Positions 1 to 12,820 of a stretch of DNA of 64,000 nucleotides are shown piece by piece. Numbering within the stretch: the stretch's first letter is position 1; the number at the start of each line of letters is the position of its first letter. Position numbers and translations under genes: made by a program. The notes below the pieces were generated by a model that worked only from the letters and a program-made list of their open reading frames with translations, did not search any database and was not told where the DNA came from. Source of the DNA: Symsagittifera roscoffensis. Taxonomy: Eukaryota; Xenacoelomorpha; Acoela; Convolutidae. Where the stretch lies: positions 21,233,029-21,297,028 of the forward strand of contig NC_087068.1 in assembly GCF_963678635.1 (NCBI RefSeq). Direction: 5' to 3'.

Positions 1-3000
1 GGCTAAGCTCGAAATTTTTTTATGTAAGTTTCTCATCCAAAAAAAAATCTAATTTTTAAAAACTCAACAGTTCTGCTGTTTTCTTGAGCTAAATCAACCA
101 ACTGGACTACAAAAAAGTCTTTGGGATAACTTTCCAAACCTAAATGAAAAATCTGAAATGAAGTGTAGTTACTCTGACAACCCGACTTTCATCGGAGTGA
201 TTCAGCTTCAAAAGAGTTGACAGATAAGTTAGATAAAAAAATAATCTATAGGCCCTATTTTGGGCGAAGATCACAATGGTGATGCTATTTTTTTGATTAG
301 TAAAAACTTCGGGGCTATTTTCTACAATTTTACGTCTTAGCCCTAGAGATGTCACTTTTTAGCAAGGAAAAAGAAACTTAGGGTTACAATTTAGTCTAAT
401 ATTGTTTACAAGACTGAGTTTTCTTGAAAACTGCACAGCTTCCACGACTATTAATTTGTCCGAGCTTTCCAACCAGCACTTAATTGTTATCATGCTAGAT
501 TGCTAGCACTTGAGAATTTCAATTTCGAGCCAGGGTGAAGTTTTTTGGGACTGGGTTCAATTCGGCTTCTTTTTGTTTTGCTCAATACCCAATGACCACT
601 AGACAGTTATGAAAAAAAATTACGCTGGTCAACTCTCCAAAAGTTGTATACTATGCTATAATCAAGTAAAAAATGAACAAAACTTTTTAGGGTCATTTTA
701 CGATCTTCAATTTTGTAATGAAAAATACTTCTGGTTACCTCTATCACTTTTCTTCTAATTTTGAGAAGGGAAAAGTCTTCAACTTTCAGTCTATTTGTTC
801 GTTGATACTGCATCAAACTCTATTTTTGTAATTATTCAATTCAGTAACAAATTTGTTGTTGTCTTTCAGTATTTTTGGGACTTACTGAGAGTTTTGAGAC
901 AATTTTCAGCAAAATTTCAAGACAAATGATTGTTGAGAAATTGAGGGATTTTGTTTCTACTTTTAGGGTTGGGCGTCAAATAATCATTTTGTTGTTTATG
1001 TTTAAAATTCTCAGTCCCTTAATATCTTGAAAGAAGTTTCAACAACAGGAATGTGTTGTCTTTCAGTTTCATGTGGAGTGTTTTTTTTGATGAAATTGGG
1101 GCTAATGGTCTTTTTTTGGGGCAGGGCGACTTAGGTCTAGAGTAACTTTAGGGCTAAGCTCGAAACTTTTTTATGTAAGTTTCTCATCCAAAAAAAATCC
1201 AATTTTTAAAAACTCAACAGTTCTGGTGTTTTCTTGAGCTAAATCAACCAACTGGACTACAAAAAAGTCTTTGGGATAACTTTCCAAACCTAAATGAAAA
1301 ATCTGAAATGAAGTGTAGTTACTCTGACAACCCGACTTTCATCGAAGTGATTCAGCTTCAAAAGAGTTGACAGATAAGTTAGATAAAAAAATAATCTATA
1401 GGCCCTATTTTGGGCGAAGATCACAATGGTGATGCTATTTTTTTGATTAGTAAAAACTTCGGGGCTATTTTCTACAATTTTACGTCTTAGCCCTAGAGAT
1501 GTCACTTTTTGGCAAGGAAAAAGAAACTTAGGGTTACAATTTAGTCTAATATTGTTTACAAGACTGAGTTTTCTTGAAAACTGCACAGCTTCCATGACTA
1601 TTAATTTGTCCGAGCTTTCCAACCAGCACTTAATTGTTATCATGCTAGATTGCTAGCACTTGAGAATTTCAATTTCGAGCCAGGGTGAAGTTTTTTGGGA
1701 CTGGGTTCAATTCGACTTCTTTTTGTTTTGCTCAATACCCAATGACCATTTGACAGTTATGAAAAAAAATTACGCTGGTCAACTCTCCAAAAGTTGTATA
1801 CTATGCTATAATCAAGAAAAAACATGAACAAAACTTTTTAGGGTCAATTTACGATCTTCAGTTTTAAAATGAAAAATACTTCTGGTTATCTCTATCACTT
1901 TTCTTCTAATTTTGAGAAGGGAAAAAAGTTTAACTTTCAGTCAATTTGTTCGATGACAGTGCTTTAAACTCTATTTTTTGTAATTATTCAATTCAGTAAC
2001 AATTTTGTTGTTGTCTTTTAGTGTTTTTGGAAATTACTGAGAGTTTTGAGACAACTTTCAGTTAAATTCCAAAACAAATGATTGTTGAGAAATTGAGGGA
2101 TTTTGTTTCTACTTGCAGGGTTGGGCGTCAAATAATCATTTTGTTGTTTATGTTTAAAATTCTCAGTCCCTTAATATCTTGAAAGAAGTTTCAACAACAG
2201 GAATATGTTTTCTTTCAGTTTCACGTGGAGTGTTTGTTTTGATGAAATTGGGGCTAATGGTCTTTTTTTGGGGCAGGGCGACTTAGGTCTAGAGTAACTT
2301 TAGGGCTAAGCTCGAAATTTTTTTATGTAAGTTTCTCATCCAAAAAAAAACCCAATTTTTAAAAACTCAACAGTTCTGGTGTTTTCTTGAGCTAAATCAA
2401 CCAACTGGACTACAAAAAAGTCTTTGGGATAACTTTCCAAACCTAAATGAAAAATCTGAAATGAAGTGTAGTTACTCTGACAACCCGACTTTCATCGAAG
2501 TGATTCAGCTTCAAAAGAGTTGACAGATAAGTTAGATAAAAAAATAATCTATAGGCCCTATTTTGGGCGAAGATCACAATGGTGATGCTATTTTTTTGAT
2601 TAGTAAAAACTTCGGGGCTATTTTCTACAATTTTACGTCTTAGCCCTAGAGATGTCACTTTTTGGCAAGGAAAAAGAAACTTAGGGTTACAATTTAGTCT
2701 AATATTGTTTACAAGACTGAGTTTTCTTGAAAACTGCACAGCTTCCACGACTATTAATTTGTCCGAGCTTTCCAACCAGCACTTAATTGTTATCATGCTA
2801 GATTGCTAGCACTTGAGAATTTCAATTTCGAGCCAGGGTGAAGTTTTTTGGGACTGGGTTCAATTCGGCTTCTTTTTGTTTTGCTCAATACCCAATGACC
2901 ACTAGACAGTTATGAAAAAAAATTACGCTGGTCACCTCTCCAAAAGTTGTATACTATGCTATAATCAAGAAAAAAATGAACAAAACTTTTTAGGGTCATT

Positions 3001-3778
3001 TTACGATCTTCAATTTTGTAATGAAAAATACTTCTGGTTACCTCTATCACTTTTCTTCTAATTTTGAGAGGGGAAAAGTGTTCAACTTTCAGTTTATTTG
3101 TTCGTTGATACTGCATCAAACTCTATCTTTTGTATTTATTCAATTCATTAACAATTTTGTTGTTGTCTTTTAGGGTTTTTGGAAATTACTGAGAGTTTTG
3201 AGACAACTTTCAGTTAAATTCCAAAACAAATGATTGTTGAGAAATTGAGGGATTTTGTTTCTACTTGCAGGGTTGGGCGTCAAATAATCATTTTGTTGTT
3301 TATGTTTAAAACTCTCAGTCCCTTAATATCTTGAAAGAAGTTTCAACAACAGGAATATGTTTTCTTTCAGTTTCACGTGGAGTGTTTTTTTGATGAAATT
3401 GGGGCTAATGGTCTTTTTTTGGGGCAGGGCGACTTAGGTCTAGAGTAACTTTAGGGCTAAGCTCGAAACTTTTTTATGTAAGTTTCTCATCCAAAAAAAA
3501 ATCCAATTTTTAAAAACTCAACAGTTCTGCTGTTTTCTTGAGCTAAATCAACCAACTGGACTACAAAAAAGTCTTTGGGATAACTTTCCAAACCTAAATG
3601 AAAAATCTGAAATGAAGTGTAGCTACTCTGACAACCCGACTTTCATCGAAGTGATTCAGCTTCAAAAGAGTTGACGGATAAGTTAGATAAAAAAATAATC
3701 TATAGGCCCTATTTTGAGCGAAGACCACAATGGTGATGCTATTTTTTTGATTAGTAAAAACTTCGGGGCTATTTTCTA
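1..3778. repeat. Satellite A, 1151-bp tandem unit
   Basis: Near-identical units begin with GGCTAAGCTCGAAA at 1, 1152, 2304 and 3455, so the period is 1151-1152 bp. The fourth unit is cut at 3778, where another repeat family begins abruptly. Copies differ by scattered substitutions and small A/T-run length changes. The unit is AT-rich with many TTTTT and AAAAA runs. Each copy holds short open frames on the minus strand, but these look like chance frames because the same stretch is broken in copy one. Several TTAGGG words occur singly and are not a telomeric array. This is a clear higher-copy satellite, possibly pericentromeric or subtelomeric; its location is inference. Confidence 0.92.
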
Positions 3779-6700
3779 GGGAATTTTTTTTTCGAGTTTA
3801 GGGCTTTTTTCAACCTTGATTTTCGCCCCAACTATCCGACAATTAAGGTTAAAATTTTGTAGGTGAACTCCTCATTGGGGGTATAAAACAACCTTTTGGA
3901 GTAAAAAGAAAATTGCGAAAATTTTTTGGGTCATTTCACATCTTCAATTTCGGAGTGAAAACTGATACTTTCGAACATGCCGTTCATTGGGATAAAACTT
4001 CACTAACGGGTTAGTTTTAGGGTTAGTTTAAAGGCTGGGGTAAAATTACCTTTATTCGGGGCTAGGGTTCTTCCTCGGGATTGGGCTTGCTTCCCCTTTA
4101 TTGTGTAACTTTCAGTCAGTTTGTTTGTTGATAATGATATAAACTCTATTTTTTGTAATTTTTCAAATGAGTAACAGATTTGTGTTGTCTTTAAGTGTTT
4201 TGAGACTTACTGAGAGTTTTGAGACAATTTTCAGCAAAATTTCATGACAAATGATTGTTGAGAAATTGAGGGATTTTGTTTCTACTTTTAGGGTTCCGCG
4301 TCAAATAATCATTTTGTTGCTTATGTTCAAAAATCCCAGTCCTTTAACGTCTTGAAAGAAGTTTCAACAACAGGATTATGTTTTCTTTCAGTTTCATGTG
4401 GACTGCTTAATTTTTGATGAAATTGGGGCTAATGGTCTTTTTCTAAGGCAGGGCGACTTAGGTCTAGGGTAACTTTAGGGCTAGGCTCGAAACTTTTTTT
4501 AGTAAGTTTCTCATCCAAAAAATTCCAATTTTTGAAAACTCATCAGTTCTGGTGGTTTCTTGAGCTAAATCAGTCAACTGGACTACAAAAAATCTTTGGG
4601 TTAACTTTCCAAACCTAAAAGAAAAATCTGCAATGAAGTGTAGTTCATCTGACAACCCGACTTTGATCGATGTGATTCAGCTTCAAAAAAATTGACAAAT
4701 AAGTGATTAAATAAAAATATCCTATAGGCCCTATTTTGGGCGAAGATCACGATGGTGATCTTATTTTTTCGATTACTTAAAAATTGTGTTGCTATTTTCT
4801 TTAATTTTACATTTTAGTCCAGAGATGTCTTTTTTTGGCTAGGAAAAAGAATTTAGGGTTAAAATTTAATCTAATATGATTTATCAGACTGAGTTTTTTT
4901 GAAAATCGCACAAGTTCCACGTCTATTAATTTGTCTGAGTTTCCAACCAGCACTTGTTTGCTATAATGCGATTGCTAGTACTTGAGAATTTCATTTTTGA
5001 GCCAGGGCGAAGTTTTTTGGGATTGGCTTCTTTTCGGCTTCTTTTTGTTCTTCTCATTGCCCAAATGACCACTTGACAATTATCAATGAAATTACGCTTG
5101 TCAACTCTCCATAAGTTGTATACGGTGCTCTAATCAAGAAAAAATGAGTAAGAATTTTTAGGGCCATTTTACGATCTTCAACTTTACAAGGAAAACTGGA
5201 AAACTAAAAGGGTCAGTTTTGAGGCTGGGATACTTTTACCTTTATTGGGGTCTATGGGTATTTTTTGCGATTGGGATTGCTTTCTCTTTATTGTTTAACA
5301 TTCAGTCAATTTGATTGTTGATATTGCAATAAACTCTATTTTTGTAATTATTCAATTCAGTAACAAATTTGTTGTTGTCTTTCAGTATTTTTGGGACTTA
5401 CTGAGAGTTTTGAGACAATTTTCAGCAAAATTTCAAGACAAATGATTGTTGAGAAATTGAGGGATTTTGTTTCTACTTTTAGGGTTGGGCGTCAAATAAT
5501 CATTTTGTTGTTTATGTTTAAAAATCTCAGTCCCTTAACGTCTTGAAAGAAATTTCAACAACAGGATTATGTTTTCTTTCAGTTTTATGTCGACTTGTTT
5601 TTTCGACAAATTTGGGGCTAAGGGTCTTTTTTTTGGGGTTGGGCTTGTTTTCCCTTTATTTTTTTTTAAATTTTCATTGCACTTGTTTGTTGAAAACGGC
5701 ATAAACTCTTTATTTTTTTGTGTTTACTCAATGAAGTAACAACCTAGTTGATGGTCTTTGTTGTTTTCGGTGACTTAGTAAGGGTTTTCAGACGGAAAAG
5801 CAGACACTCGTCAATGTTTGGCGTTAGCCTCAACTCACAAAAAAAATGAAAACAACACTGGGTTCATTTCGGCTTATTTTTGCTTTTCTCAGTATCCAAA
5901 TGACCACTAGACATTTATCGAAAAAATTAAGCTGGTCAACTCTCCAAAATGTATACTATGGTATAATCAAGAAAAAAATGAACAAAACTTTTTATGGTCA
6001 TTTTACGAGCTTCAATTTTGTAATGAAAACTGATACAATCCAACATGCGTTCAATGAGAGGAAACTTCACTGACGCTTTAATGTGGATATCAAACCACTT
6101 CCACTGATTCTTATGTATATATGATACATTTTAAAAAGTATCAGATGAAATTTAGCTTGTACACATACGTTGCTTGGTCAAGAAGTTTGAAATTCGAAAA
6201 AAACATCGATATTTGCCAAGGTAAGAGCTTGCGTTCGACATAAAAACGTGTAAATATGAAAGCTTTTTATATACCACACGTTGAGAGCTTTTCAACGAGG
6301 CCTTGTTCATCATAGTGCAATATTCACAAGTTGAGTAAATCGAAATTGAAAAGAATTTTTTTTTCGAGTTTAGGGCTTTTTTCAACCTTGATTTTCGCCC
6401 CAACTATCCGACAATTAAGGTTAAAATTTTGTAGGTGAACTCCTCATTGGGGGTATAAAACAACCTTTTGGAGTAAAAAGAAAATTGCGAAAATTTTTTG
6501 GGTCATTTCACATCTTCAATTTCGGAGTGAAAACTGATACTTTCGAACATGCCGTTCATTGGGATAAAACTTCACTAACGGGTTAGTTTTAGGGTTAGTT
6601 TAAAGGCTGGGGTAAAATTACCTTTATTCGGGGCTAGGGTTCTTCCTCGGGATTGGGCTTGCTTCCCCTTTATTGTGTAACTTTCAGTCAGTTTGTTTGT

Positions 6701-9270
6701 TGATAATGATATAAACTCTATTTTTTGTAATTTTTCAAATGAGTAACAGATTTGTGTTGTCTTTAAGTGTTTTGAGACTTACTGAGAGTTTTGAGACAAT
6801 TTTCAGCAAAATTTCATGACAAATGATTGTTGAGAAATTGAGGGATTTTGTTTCTACTTTTAGGGTTCCGCGTCAAATAATCATTTTGTTGCTTATGTTC
6901 AAAAATCCCAGTCCTTTAACGTCTTGAAAGAAGTTTCAACAACAGGATTATGTTTTCTTTCAGTTTCATGTCGACTTCTTGTTTTTTCGATAAATTTGGG
7001 GCTAAGGGTCTTTTTTTTGGGGTTGGGCTCATTTTCCCTTTATTTTTTTAATTTTCATTGCACTTGTTTGTTGAAAACGCCATAAACTCTTTATTTTTTT
7101 GTGTTTACTCAATGAAGTAACAACCTAGTTGATGGCCTTTGTTGTTTTCGGTGACTTAGTAAGGGTTTTCAGACGGAAAAGCAGACACTCGTCAATGTTT
7201 GGCGTTAGCCTCAACTCACAAAAAAAAATGAAAACAACACTGGGTTCATTTCGGCTTTTTTGGTTTTCTCATTACCCAAATGACCACTAGACATTTATCG
7301 AAAAAATAAAGCTGGTCAACTCTCCAAAATGTATACTATGGTATAATCAAGAAAAAAATGAACAAAACTTTTTACGGTCATTTTACGATCTTCAATTTTG
7401 TAATGAAAACTGATACAATCCAACATGCGTTCAATGAGAGGAAACTTCACTGAACGCTTTAATGTGGACATCAAACCACTTCAACTGCTTCTCATGTATA
7501 TATGATGCATTTTAAAAAGTATCAGATGAAATTTTGCTTGTACACATACGTTGCTTGGTTAAGAAGTTTGAAATTCGAAAAAAAATATCGATATTTTTCA
7601 ATCTAAGAGCTTGCGTTCGAGATAAAAATGTGTAAATATGAAAGCTTTTCATATACCACACGTTGAGAGCTTTTCAACGAAGCCTTGTTCATCATAGTGC
7701 AATATTCAAAAGTTGAGTAAATTGAAATTGAATTGAAATTTTTTTTCGAGGTTAGGGCTTTTTTTAACCTTGATTTTTGCCCCAACTATCCGACAATTAA
7801 AGTTAAAATTTTGTAGGTGAACTCCTCATTGGGGATATAAAACAACCTTTTGGAGCAAAAAAAAATTAAGAAAAAATTTTTGGGTCATTTTACGATCTCC
7901 AATTTTGTAATGAAAACTGATACAATCCAACATGCGTTCAATGAGACGAAACTTCACTGAACGCTTTAAAGTGGACATCAAACCACTTCAACTGATTCTC
8001 ATGTATAAATGATGCATTTTAAAAAAGTATCAGATGAAATTTTTGCTTGAACACATACGTTGCTTGGTTAAGAAGTTTGAAATTCGAAAAAATTATCGAT
8101 ATTTGCCCAGGTAAGATCTTGTGTTCGCCATAAAAATGTGTAAACATGAAAGCTTTTCATATACCACACGTTGAGAGCTTTCCACCGAACCCTTGTTCAT
8201 CATAGTGCAATATTCAAAAGTTGAGTAAATCGAAATTGAATTGAAATTTTTTTTTCGAGGTTAGGGCTTTTTTTAACTTTGATTTTCGCCCCAACTATCG
8301 GACAATAAAGGTTAAAATTTTGTAGGTGAACTCCTTATTGGGGATAAAAAGCAAACTTTTGGATTAAAAAAAAAGTTCAGAAAAATTTTTGGGTCATTTC
8401 ACATCTTCAATTTCGTAGTGAAAACTGATACTCTCGAACATGCCGTTCATTGGGAAAAAACTTCACTAACGGATTTAATTTGGACATCAAACCTATGGAA
8501 ATGATCTCCATATGTCTCTAATCCACTTTAAAAAGTGATAAAGATTTACCATGAAACCGTTGTTATAAAAAAAGCTGTTATAAAAAATTGCTCCTGGTTA
8601 TCTCTATCTAGTGGCTAGTGTTGAGTAGGGGACAGTGTTTCTCTAATGAAATAAGAGAAAGGTTTTAGGGTTAGTTTAAAGGCTGGGGTAAAATTACTTT
8701 TATTCGGGGCTAGGGTTCATCCTCGGGATTGGGCTTGCTTCCCCTTTATTGTTTAACTTTCAGTCAGTTTGTTTGTTGATAATGGTTATAAACTCTATTT
8801 TTTGTAAATTTTCGAATGAGTAACAGATTTGTGTTGTCTTTAAGTGTTTTGGGACTTACTGAAGGTTTTGAGACAATTTTCAGCTAAATTCCAAAACAAA
8901 TGATTGCTGAGTTTTTTTCTAATTTTAGGGTTGGACGTCAAATAATCATTTTGTTGTTTATCTTTAAAACTTTTAGTCGATTAACGTCGCAAAAGAAGTT
9001 TCAACCATAGGCATATGTTTTATTTCAATTTCGTGTCAATTTTTGTTTTTTTTTTTCTACGAGTTTCAGGCTAATTGTTTTTTTTGGGGTTGGGCTTGTT
9101 TTCCTTTATTTTATAATTTTCAGTCAACTTTTGTTGAAAACGCCATAAGCTCTGCTTTTTTGTGTTTACTTAATGGAGTAACAACCTCGTTGATGGTGTT
9201 TGAGGACTTAGTAAGGGTTTTCAGACGAAAAAGCAGACACTAGTCAATTTTCGGCGTCAGCCCCAACTCA
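3779..9270. repeat. Nested satellite region, ~1.38-kb and ~0.51-kb periods
   Basis: The block at 3779-4400 is repeated almost base for base at 6352-6970, starting at a shared TTTTTTTTCGAGTTTAGGGC. A diverged satellite A copy fills 4441-5620. A second period of about 1382 bp is visible between ATGAAAACAACACTGGG at 5846 and at 7228. Inside the later part, a TTTTTTTCGAGGTTAGGGC start recurs near 7740 and 8250, giving a ~510-bp sub-period. A shared closing segment (TTTTCAGACG plus AAAAGCAGACACT) occurs near 5790, 7170 and 9220. The units therefore form a higher-order array built by unequal exchange between related monomers. I see no gene here. Confidence 0.8.
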
Positions 9271-9640
9271 CATGTCACTTTTTCGGCAGGATAAATTTTC
9301 CTGTTCATTTCACTTTTCGGAACCTTTGTTGCCAAAAAGTGACCGGGCTAGACGTCGGCTCAGCGCATTTTTTATATATCGGCTCAAAAGTGATCCCGCT
9401 GTCCGAGAGACTTGTAAATTCGTTTTTTGGCAATAGTAATCACTTCAAAGAAAAAAACGAAAAAACGGTCTAGAAAAAAATGGGGTTCAGCAAATAACAC
9501 TTTTTGGTCAAGTTATTGCTAGCAAAAAAACTGTTAAAAAAGGTGTATTTGAGCATTATTTTTCAAATTTGGAAAGCCCTGTTTAACTAGTTTCCGAATA
9601 TGTACCAATGGTTCAGTTAGGATAATTATTTGAAATTTTA
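9271..9640. repeat. Short spacer with inverted repeat inside satellite region
   Basis: This stretch is unlike the satellite on either side. GTCACTTTTTCGGCA near 9274 faces TTGCCAAAAAGTGAC near 9330, an imperfect 15-bp inverted repeat about 70 bp across. A further CACTTTTTGGTCA lies near 9499. It may be a small foldback element or MITE remnant. No coding capacity is evident. Confidence 0.4.
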
Positions 9641-10130
9641 AGGCGACTTAGGTCTAGCGTAATTTTAGGGCTAGGCTCGAACTTTTTTAAGTAAGTTTCT
9701 CATCCAAAAAAGTTCCATTTATTGAAAAATCAAGAGTTCTGTTGGTCTCTCGAGCTAATACAACCAACTGGACTATGAAAAAACTTTTAGGGCTAACTTT
9801 CCAAACCTAAATGAAAAATCTGCAACAAAGTTTAGTTACACTGACACCCCGACTTTGATCGAAGTGATTCAGCTTCAAAAGAGTCGACAAATAAGTTACT
9901 AAAAAAAACAACCTATAGCCCTATTTTGTGCGAAGATCACGATAGTGATGTTATTTTTTGATTAAAAAAACTTTTGGGGCTATTTTCTACAATTTTACAT
10001 TTTAGACCTAGAGATGTTATTTTTGACTAGGAAAAAAAACTTAGGGTTTAAAGTTAATCTAATATGATTTATAAGACTGAGTTTTTTTCGAAAATTGCAT
10101 AAATTCCACGTCTATAAGTTGTGTGCGGTG
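9641..10130. repeat. Diverged satellite A copy at array edge
   Basis: The sequence again follows satellite A, from GGCGACTTAGGTCTAG through AGGGCTAGGCTCGAA and the AAGTAAGTTTCTCATCC segment, but with many substitutions and small indels. Similarity fades near 10130, where unique-looking sequence begins. Higher divergence at the array edge is the usual pattern for satellites, in which edge copies escape homogenisation. Confidence 0.75.
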
Positions 10131-10770
10131 AAACAATAAATTGCTCGAAATTAGATTACCTCAATTACAGATCAAAATGTCCTGTTATCAAAAGGTTATC
10201 AAACAGCCTCTGCTCAAGTTCATTGTAATTTTACTCAATGTCATCATCTACAACATTAAACAGGAGGAGACCGACCTATAAAATTTGGTAGATCTGGACG
10301 CAACTCTCAGTGAAGAGTGTCTAAAATCATTTATTACTTTTAAAAAAAGCGGAGTGTAGTTTGATGTAAGAATGAATATGTATACTACAAGGCTACTTTT
10401 TCAAAACTAATTAGTAAGTATTAGCACTACTTTTGGTGACAAAATTACAGCATAAGATTGAATTGGCCATTTATTAGCAAACTCTTGACATTTGATTACT
10501 AAGAAGTTAACACAGTTGATTCATTTTCAATTCATCATATGAACCGAAGAAAGATATTTGTTTCATGCAACAGTACAATCATTTCAACTCAGCATATTTC
10601 GCGAAACTTTCGAAATGCATTCTTGCAAAGTTCATGTAATTTATACGCAAAGTAACTGTGGTTATCTTTAATTCATTACATTCCAAAAATCTACATGCAA
10701 AATTTGTGTTTTCTTGCATTTCGAAGATCCCTTTTGCCACTTTCTCGTTTGTTTTTGCTTTCTATGAGTG

Positions 10771-10855
10771 TCAGTGGCCCAATTGTGTAGGGAAGTCAAC
10801 TGGAAAACTTGAATATCCGAGGACTGAGGTTCAATTCTCGTTAGATGCCTTTTAA
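10771..10855 (+). repeat. tRNA-Leu-like SINE head
   Basis: GTGGCCCAATTGTGTAGGG resembles a class II tRNA A box and D arm. It is followed by a short variable-arm-like TATCCGAGGA and a B-box-like GAGGTTCAATTCTC. The overall order fits a leucine-type tRNA, but the stems are poorly paired, so this is more likely a tRNA-derived SINE head or decayed tRNA than a working gene. The tail after it is AT-rich without an obvious poly(A) end. Confidence 0.35.
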
Positions 10856-11275
10856 TTTTCAAATTTCAATGTTTTTAGTATTCTCTCTTTTTTCACCATT
10901 CTAAAAATCTTCTTGGCGTTTTTCGCACGTGTCTGCGAAGTGAAGCTTTATCTTTATGTTAAAAAAATTATCCGAATAATATCAAACATAGCTGAATGTT
11001 ATACAATTGTGACATGTGGAACTTTGATTCGCATGTCAGAAAGCTAACATTTCAAAAACGATTATTATTCAATTAAGTCTACTTTTTCATAAATGTAGAT
11101 TTGCATCGACTTCCAATTTCGATTTTTTGATAACGTCTAATTTAATTGTGGTTTTTGCCAAAGTTCAATTTTCTGGACTTGTAACAAAACCGAAATGTAA
11201 TTGTTCTCAGAAAAAGCGTATTTAGGAAGAAGAACGCATGATACTTATGATTTGAAGCGAAGCGTCAACACAGAG

Positions 11276-11292
11276 GCGAAGCGGAGCTTCGC
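11276..11292. repeat. GCGAAGC hairpin, copy 1
   Basis: GCGAAGC-GGA-GCTTCGC is a perfect 7-bp stem with a 3-nt loop. It sits in a longer shared context, CAGAGG before and CACCACTTGCGATACGACA after, that recurs in two introns of the importin gene. This copy lies in what would be intron 3. Confidence 0.7.
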
Positions 11293-11711
11293 ACCACTTG
11301 CGATACGACACTAACATAAAAAACATCAAAAGCCGAGAAAATGAACATTTTTGAAAAAAAAAACTAGGACATATAAACTTTCATATGTCTAGATAGAAGT
11401 GCCAGACACTTGAATTTTAAAACAGCAGCCACGGAACAAAATTCACGAAATGAAACAAGCCAACTGTCTTTGAGCAGACACAAGTTGAGCAGAAAAAAAT
11501 ATGTTATAAAAAAGTCTCACCTTAAACAACAATGGACAACACTTGCACTTGCAACTACAGTCAAAGTTGCTAAAAGCACAAGAAAAATCCAAGCCAACAA
11601 TCTTTGAGCTCTAATCACTTGAAATAACAAAACTTGAGCGAAAAAAAAACGAAAAACCAACAATTCATTTTTCCCGGAATTCATTTTTCAATTTCCTTGA
11701 TACTGAAAAAA

Positions 11712-11795
11712 AAACGCGGACCGGCCACGACTCGAACCACAGATCTTCGGGTTGAAAGGCAACTGATTTACCTCCAAGCCCAGAGGTAATCAACC
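11712..11795 (-). repeat. tRNA-like SINE head
   Basis: Read on the minus strand, GGGCTTGGAGGTAAATC resembles a D arm with A box. CTTTCAA follows in the position of an anticodon loop, and TGTGGTTCGAGTCGTGG carries a nearly canonical B box (GGTTCGAGTC). The T-stem pairs badly, so it is unlikely to be a functional tRNA. It ends in a T-rich run, consistent with a Pol III transcription stop. Confidence 0.4.
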
Positions 11796-12577
11796 TGCAA
11801 GGTGTTAAGAGAACACAAGAGAAAGGAAAAAAAGTCAGCTGCATAGTCAGCAAGTGATTCAACTGATTTTGTTAAACTAGTTGTTAACTAGAAAACAAAA
11901 GTCTATATTCCAGTTTGATAATGCTTCCTGATCGCAAGCGTAATGAACCACGAGCTTTAAATTTTGTGGATTTTTATGCCAATTTCGTTTCCAAGTATCC
12001 GTGGTCGTATTTTGATGAATTTTACTAACAATTTTAAGGCCAACTACGCTCTCAAACTGAACTTTGTTTCATATGACTTGTGCAACTAAGTTCATTTGGC
12101 TTTTTAAAGATAACTCTCAATTTTTGTGCTCAATTTCAGTATCCATTGACAGCTCAAATTCTTTAAGGCTTTTCAGTATCCCTTGACAGGTTTTATTTTT
12201 ATGCGATTCTTAAAGAGCATTCAATGCTGCCGGGTATTTACTTGTCAAGCTTCTGTGAAGTAAATAAGTGGATGGGCTTCGCCTATGTAAGATTTTGCTA
12301 AATCTGGGTCAGTTATTGCGAACAGCAAGATGAAAGCTAGTAGCTATTTACCTATATCTTTTTAAGCTGCATGTATGTCTCATACAGCAATAGCTGGTGT
12401 GGACAAAAAAGCTTATACATTTGACAATATAACGGATACTGCATTTGAAAATATAGTAAATAGATCACATACAATACACTGTTTTATATAGTTGGTTCTA
12501 ATAGCCTCAAGGTCATGTATTGGGTGCTATTATGTCAATTTTTTCGAGATTATTTTGGCACTGATGATTCAACGTAC

Positions 12578-12820
12578 CTGTAGATTATACCAGAAGCTAA
12601 ACGTCAAAGTGCTACATGTCTCCCCAATTGGATACACAGCAGGGTACCCTGTGAACTTGAGAATCATCTCACACAGGGACACACATCGAGTGCAGTTCTC
12701 TTCCACACATCCCTGCTGGTCTGTTGCTGGGAATGCAATTGAGCCTGTGTATGAGTCACCGAGTGATATCAAGTAGCTGCAGGCTGCATTCACTGTGTTC
12801 TCGTCGCCTTCATTAAGAAC
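12578..12820 (-). CDS. IPO13: Importin-13-like protein, exon 3 (partial gene)
   Basis: This exon continues the importin-13-like reading frame in phase 0. The acceptor is TTTTTTCCAG before GTTCTTAAT and the donor is CAG followed by GTACGT. It encodes 81 residues with the patterns LNEGDENTVNAACSYL, YPAVYPIGETCSTLTF and FWYNLQ. In importin-13 and transportin-3 the corresponding HEAT-repeat segment ends with a similar 'Y-P-V-N-E-T-(S/C)-S-L-T-F-W-Y-L-Q' block just before an acidic stretch. No in-frame stop or frameshift is present. The exon that should follow was not located. Reading beyond the donor meets a stop within three codons, so this is an internal exon and not a gene end. Confidence 0.8.

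Larger units (their letters stand above)
10131..12577. other. Non-coding AT-rich region downstream of importin exon 3
   Basis: On the minus strand this region would be the next intron of the importin-13-like gene, because exon 3 ends in a good donor (CAG then GTACGT). I looked for the next exon, which should encode an acidic stretch after the FWYNLQ motif, and did not find one. The region contains two tRNA-like heads and one copy of the GCGAAGC hairpin, listed separately. The remaining exons may lie beyond the satellite, may be too short or diverged to spot, or may be absent. Confidence 0.5.

Noticed and set aside
140-3119. Repeated 71-117-residue minus-strand frames in satellite units
   Set aside because: They recur only because the satellite recurs; the frame is broken in the first unit and the composition is AT-driven.
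1-9300. TTAGGG words as possible telomeric sequence
   Set aside because: They occur singly inside longer satellite units, never as consecutive hexamers.
10658-10862. Small host exon on either strand near 10.7 kb
   Set aside because: The stretch is better explained by a tRNA-like repeat and gives no importin-like residues.
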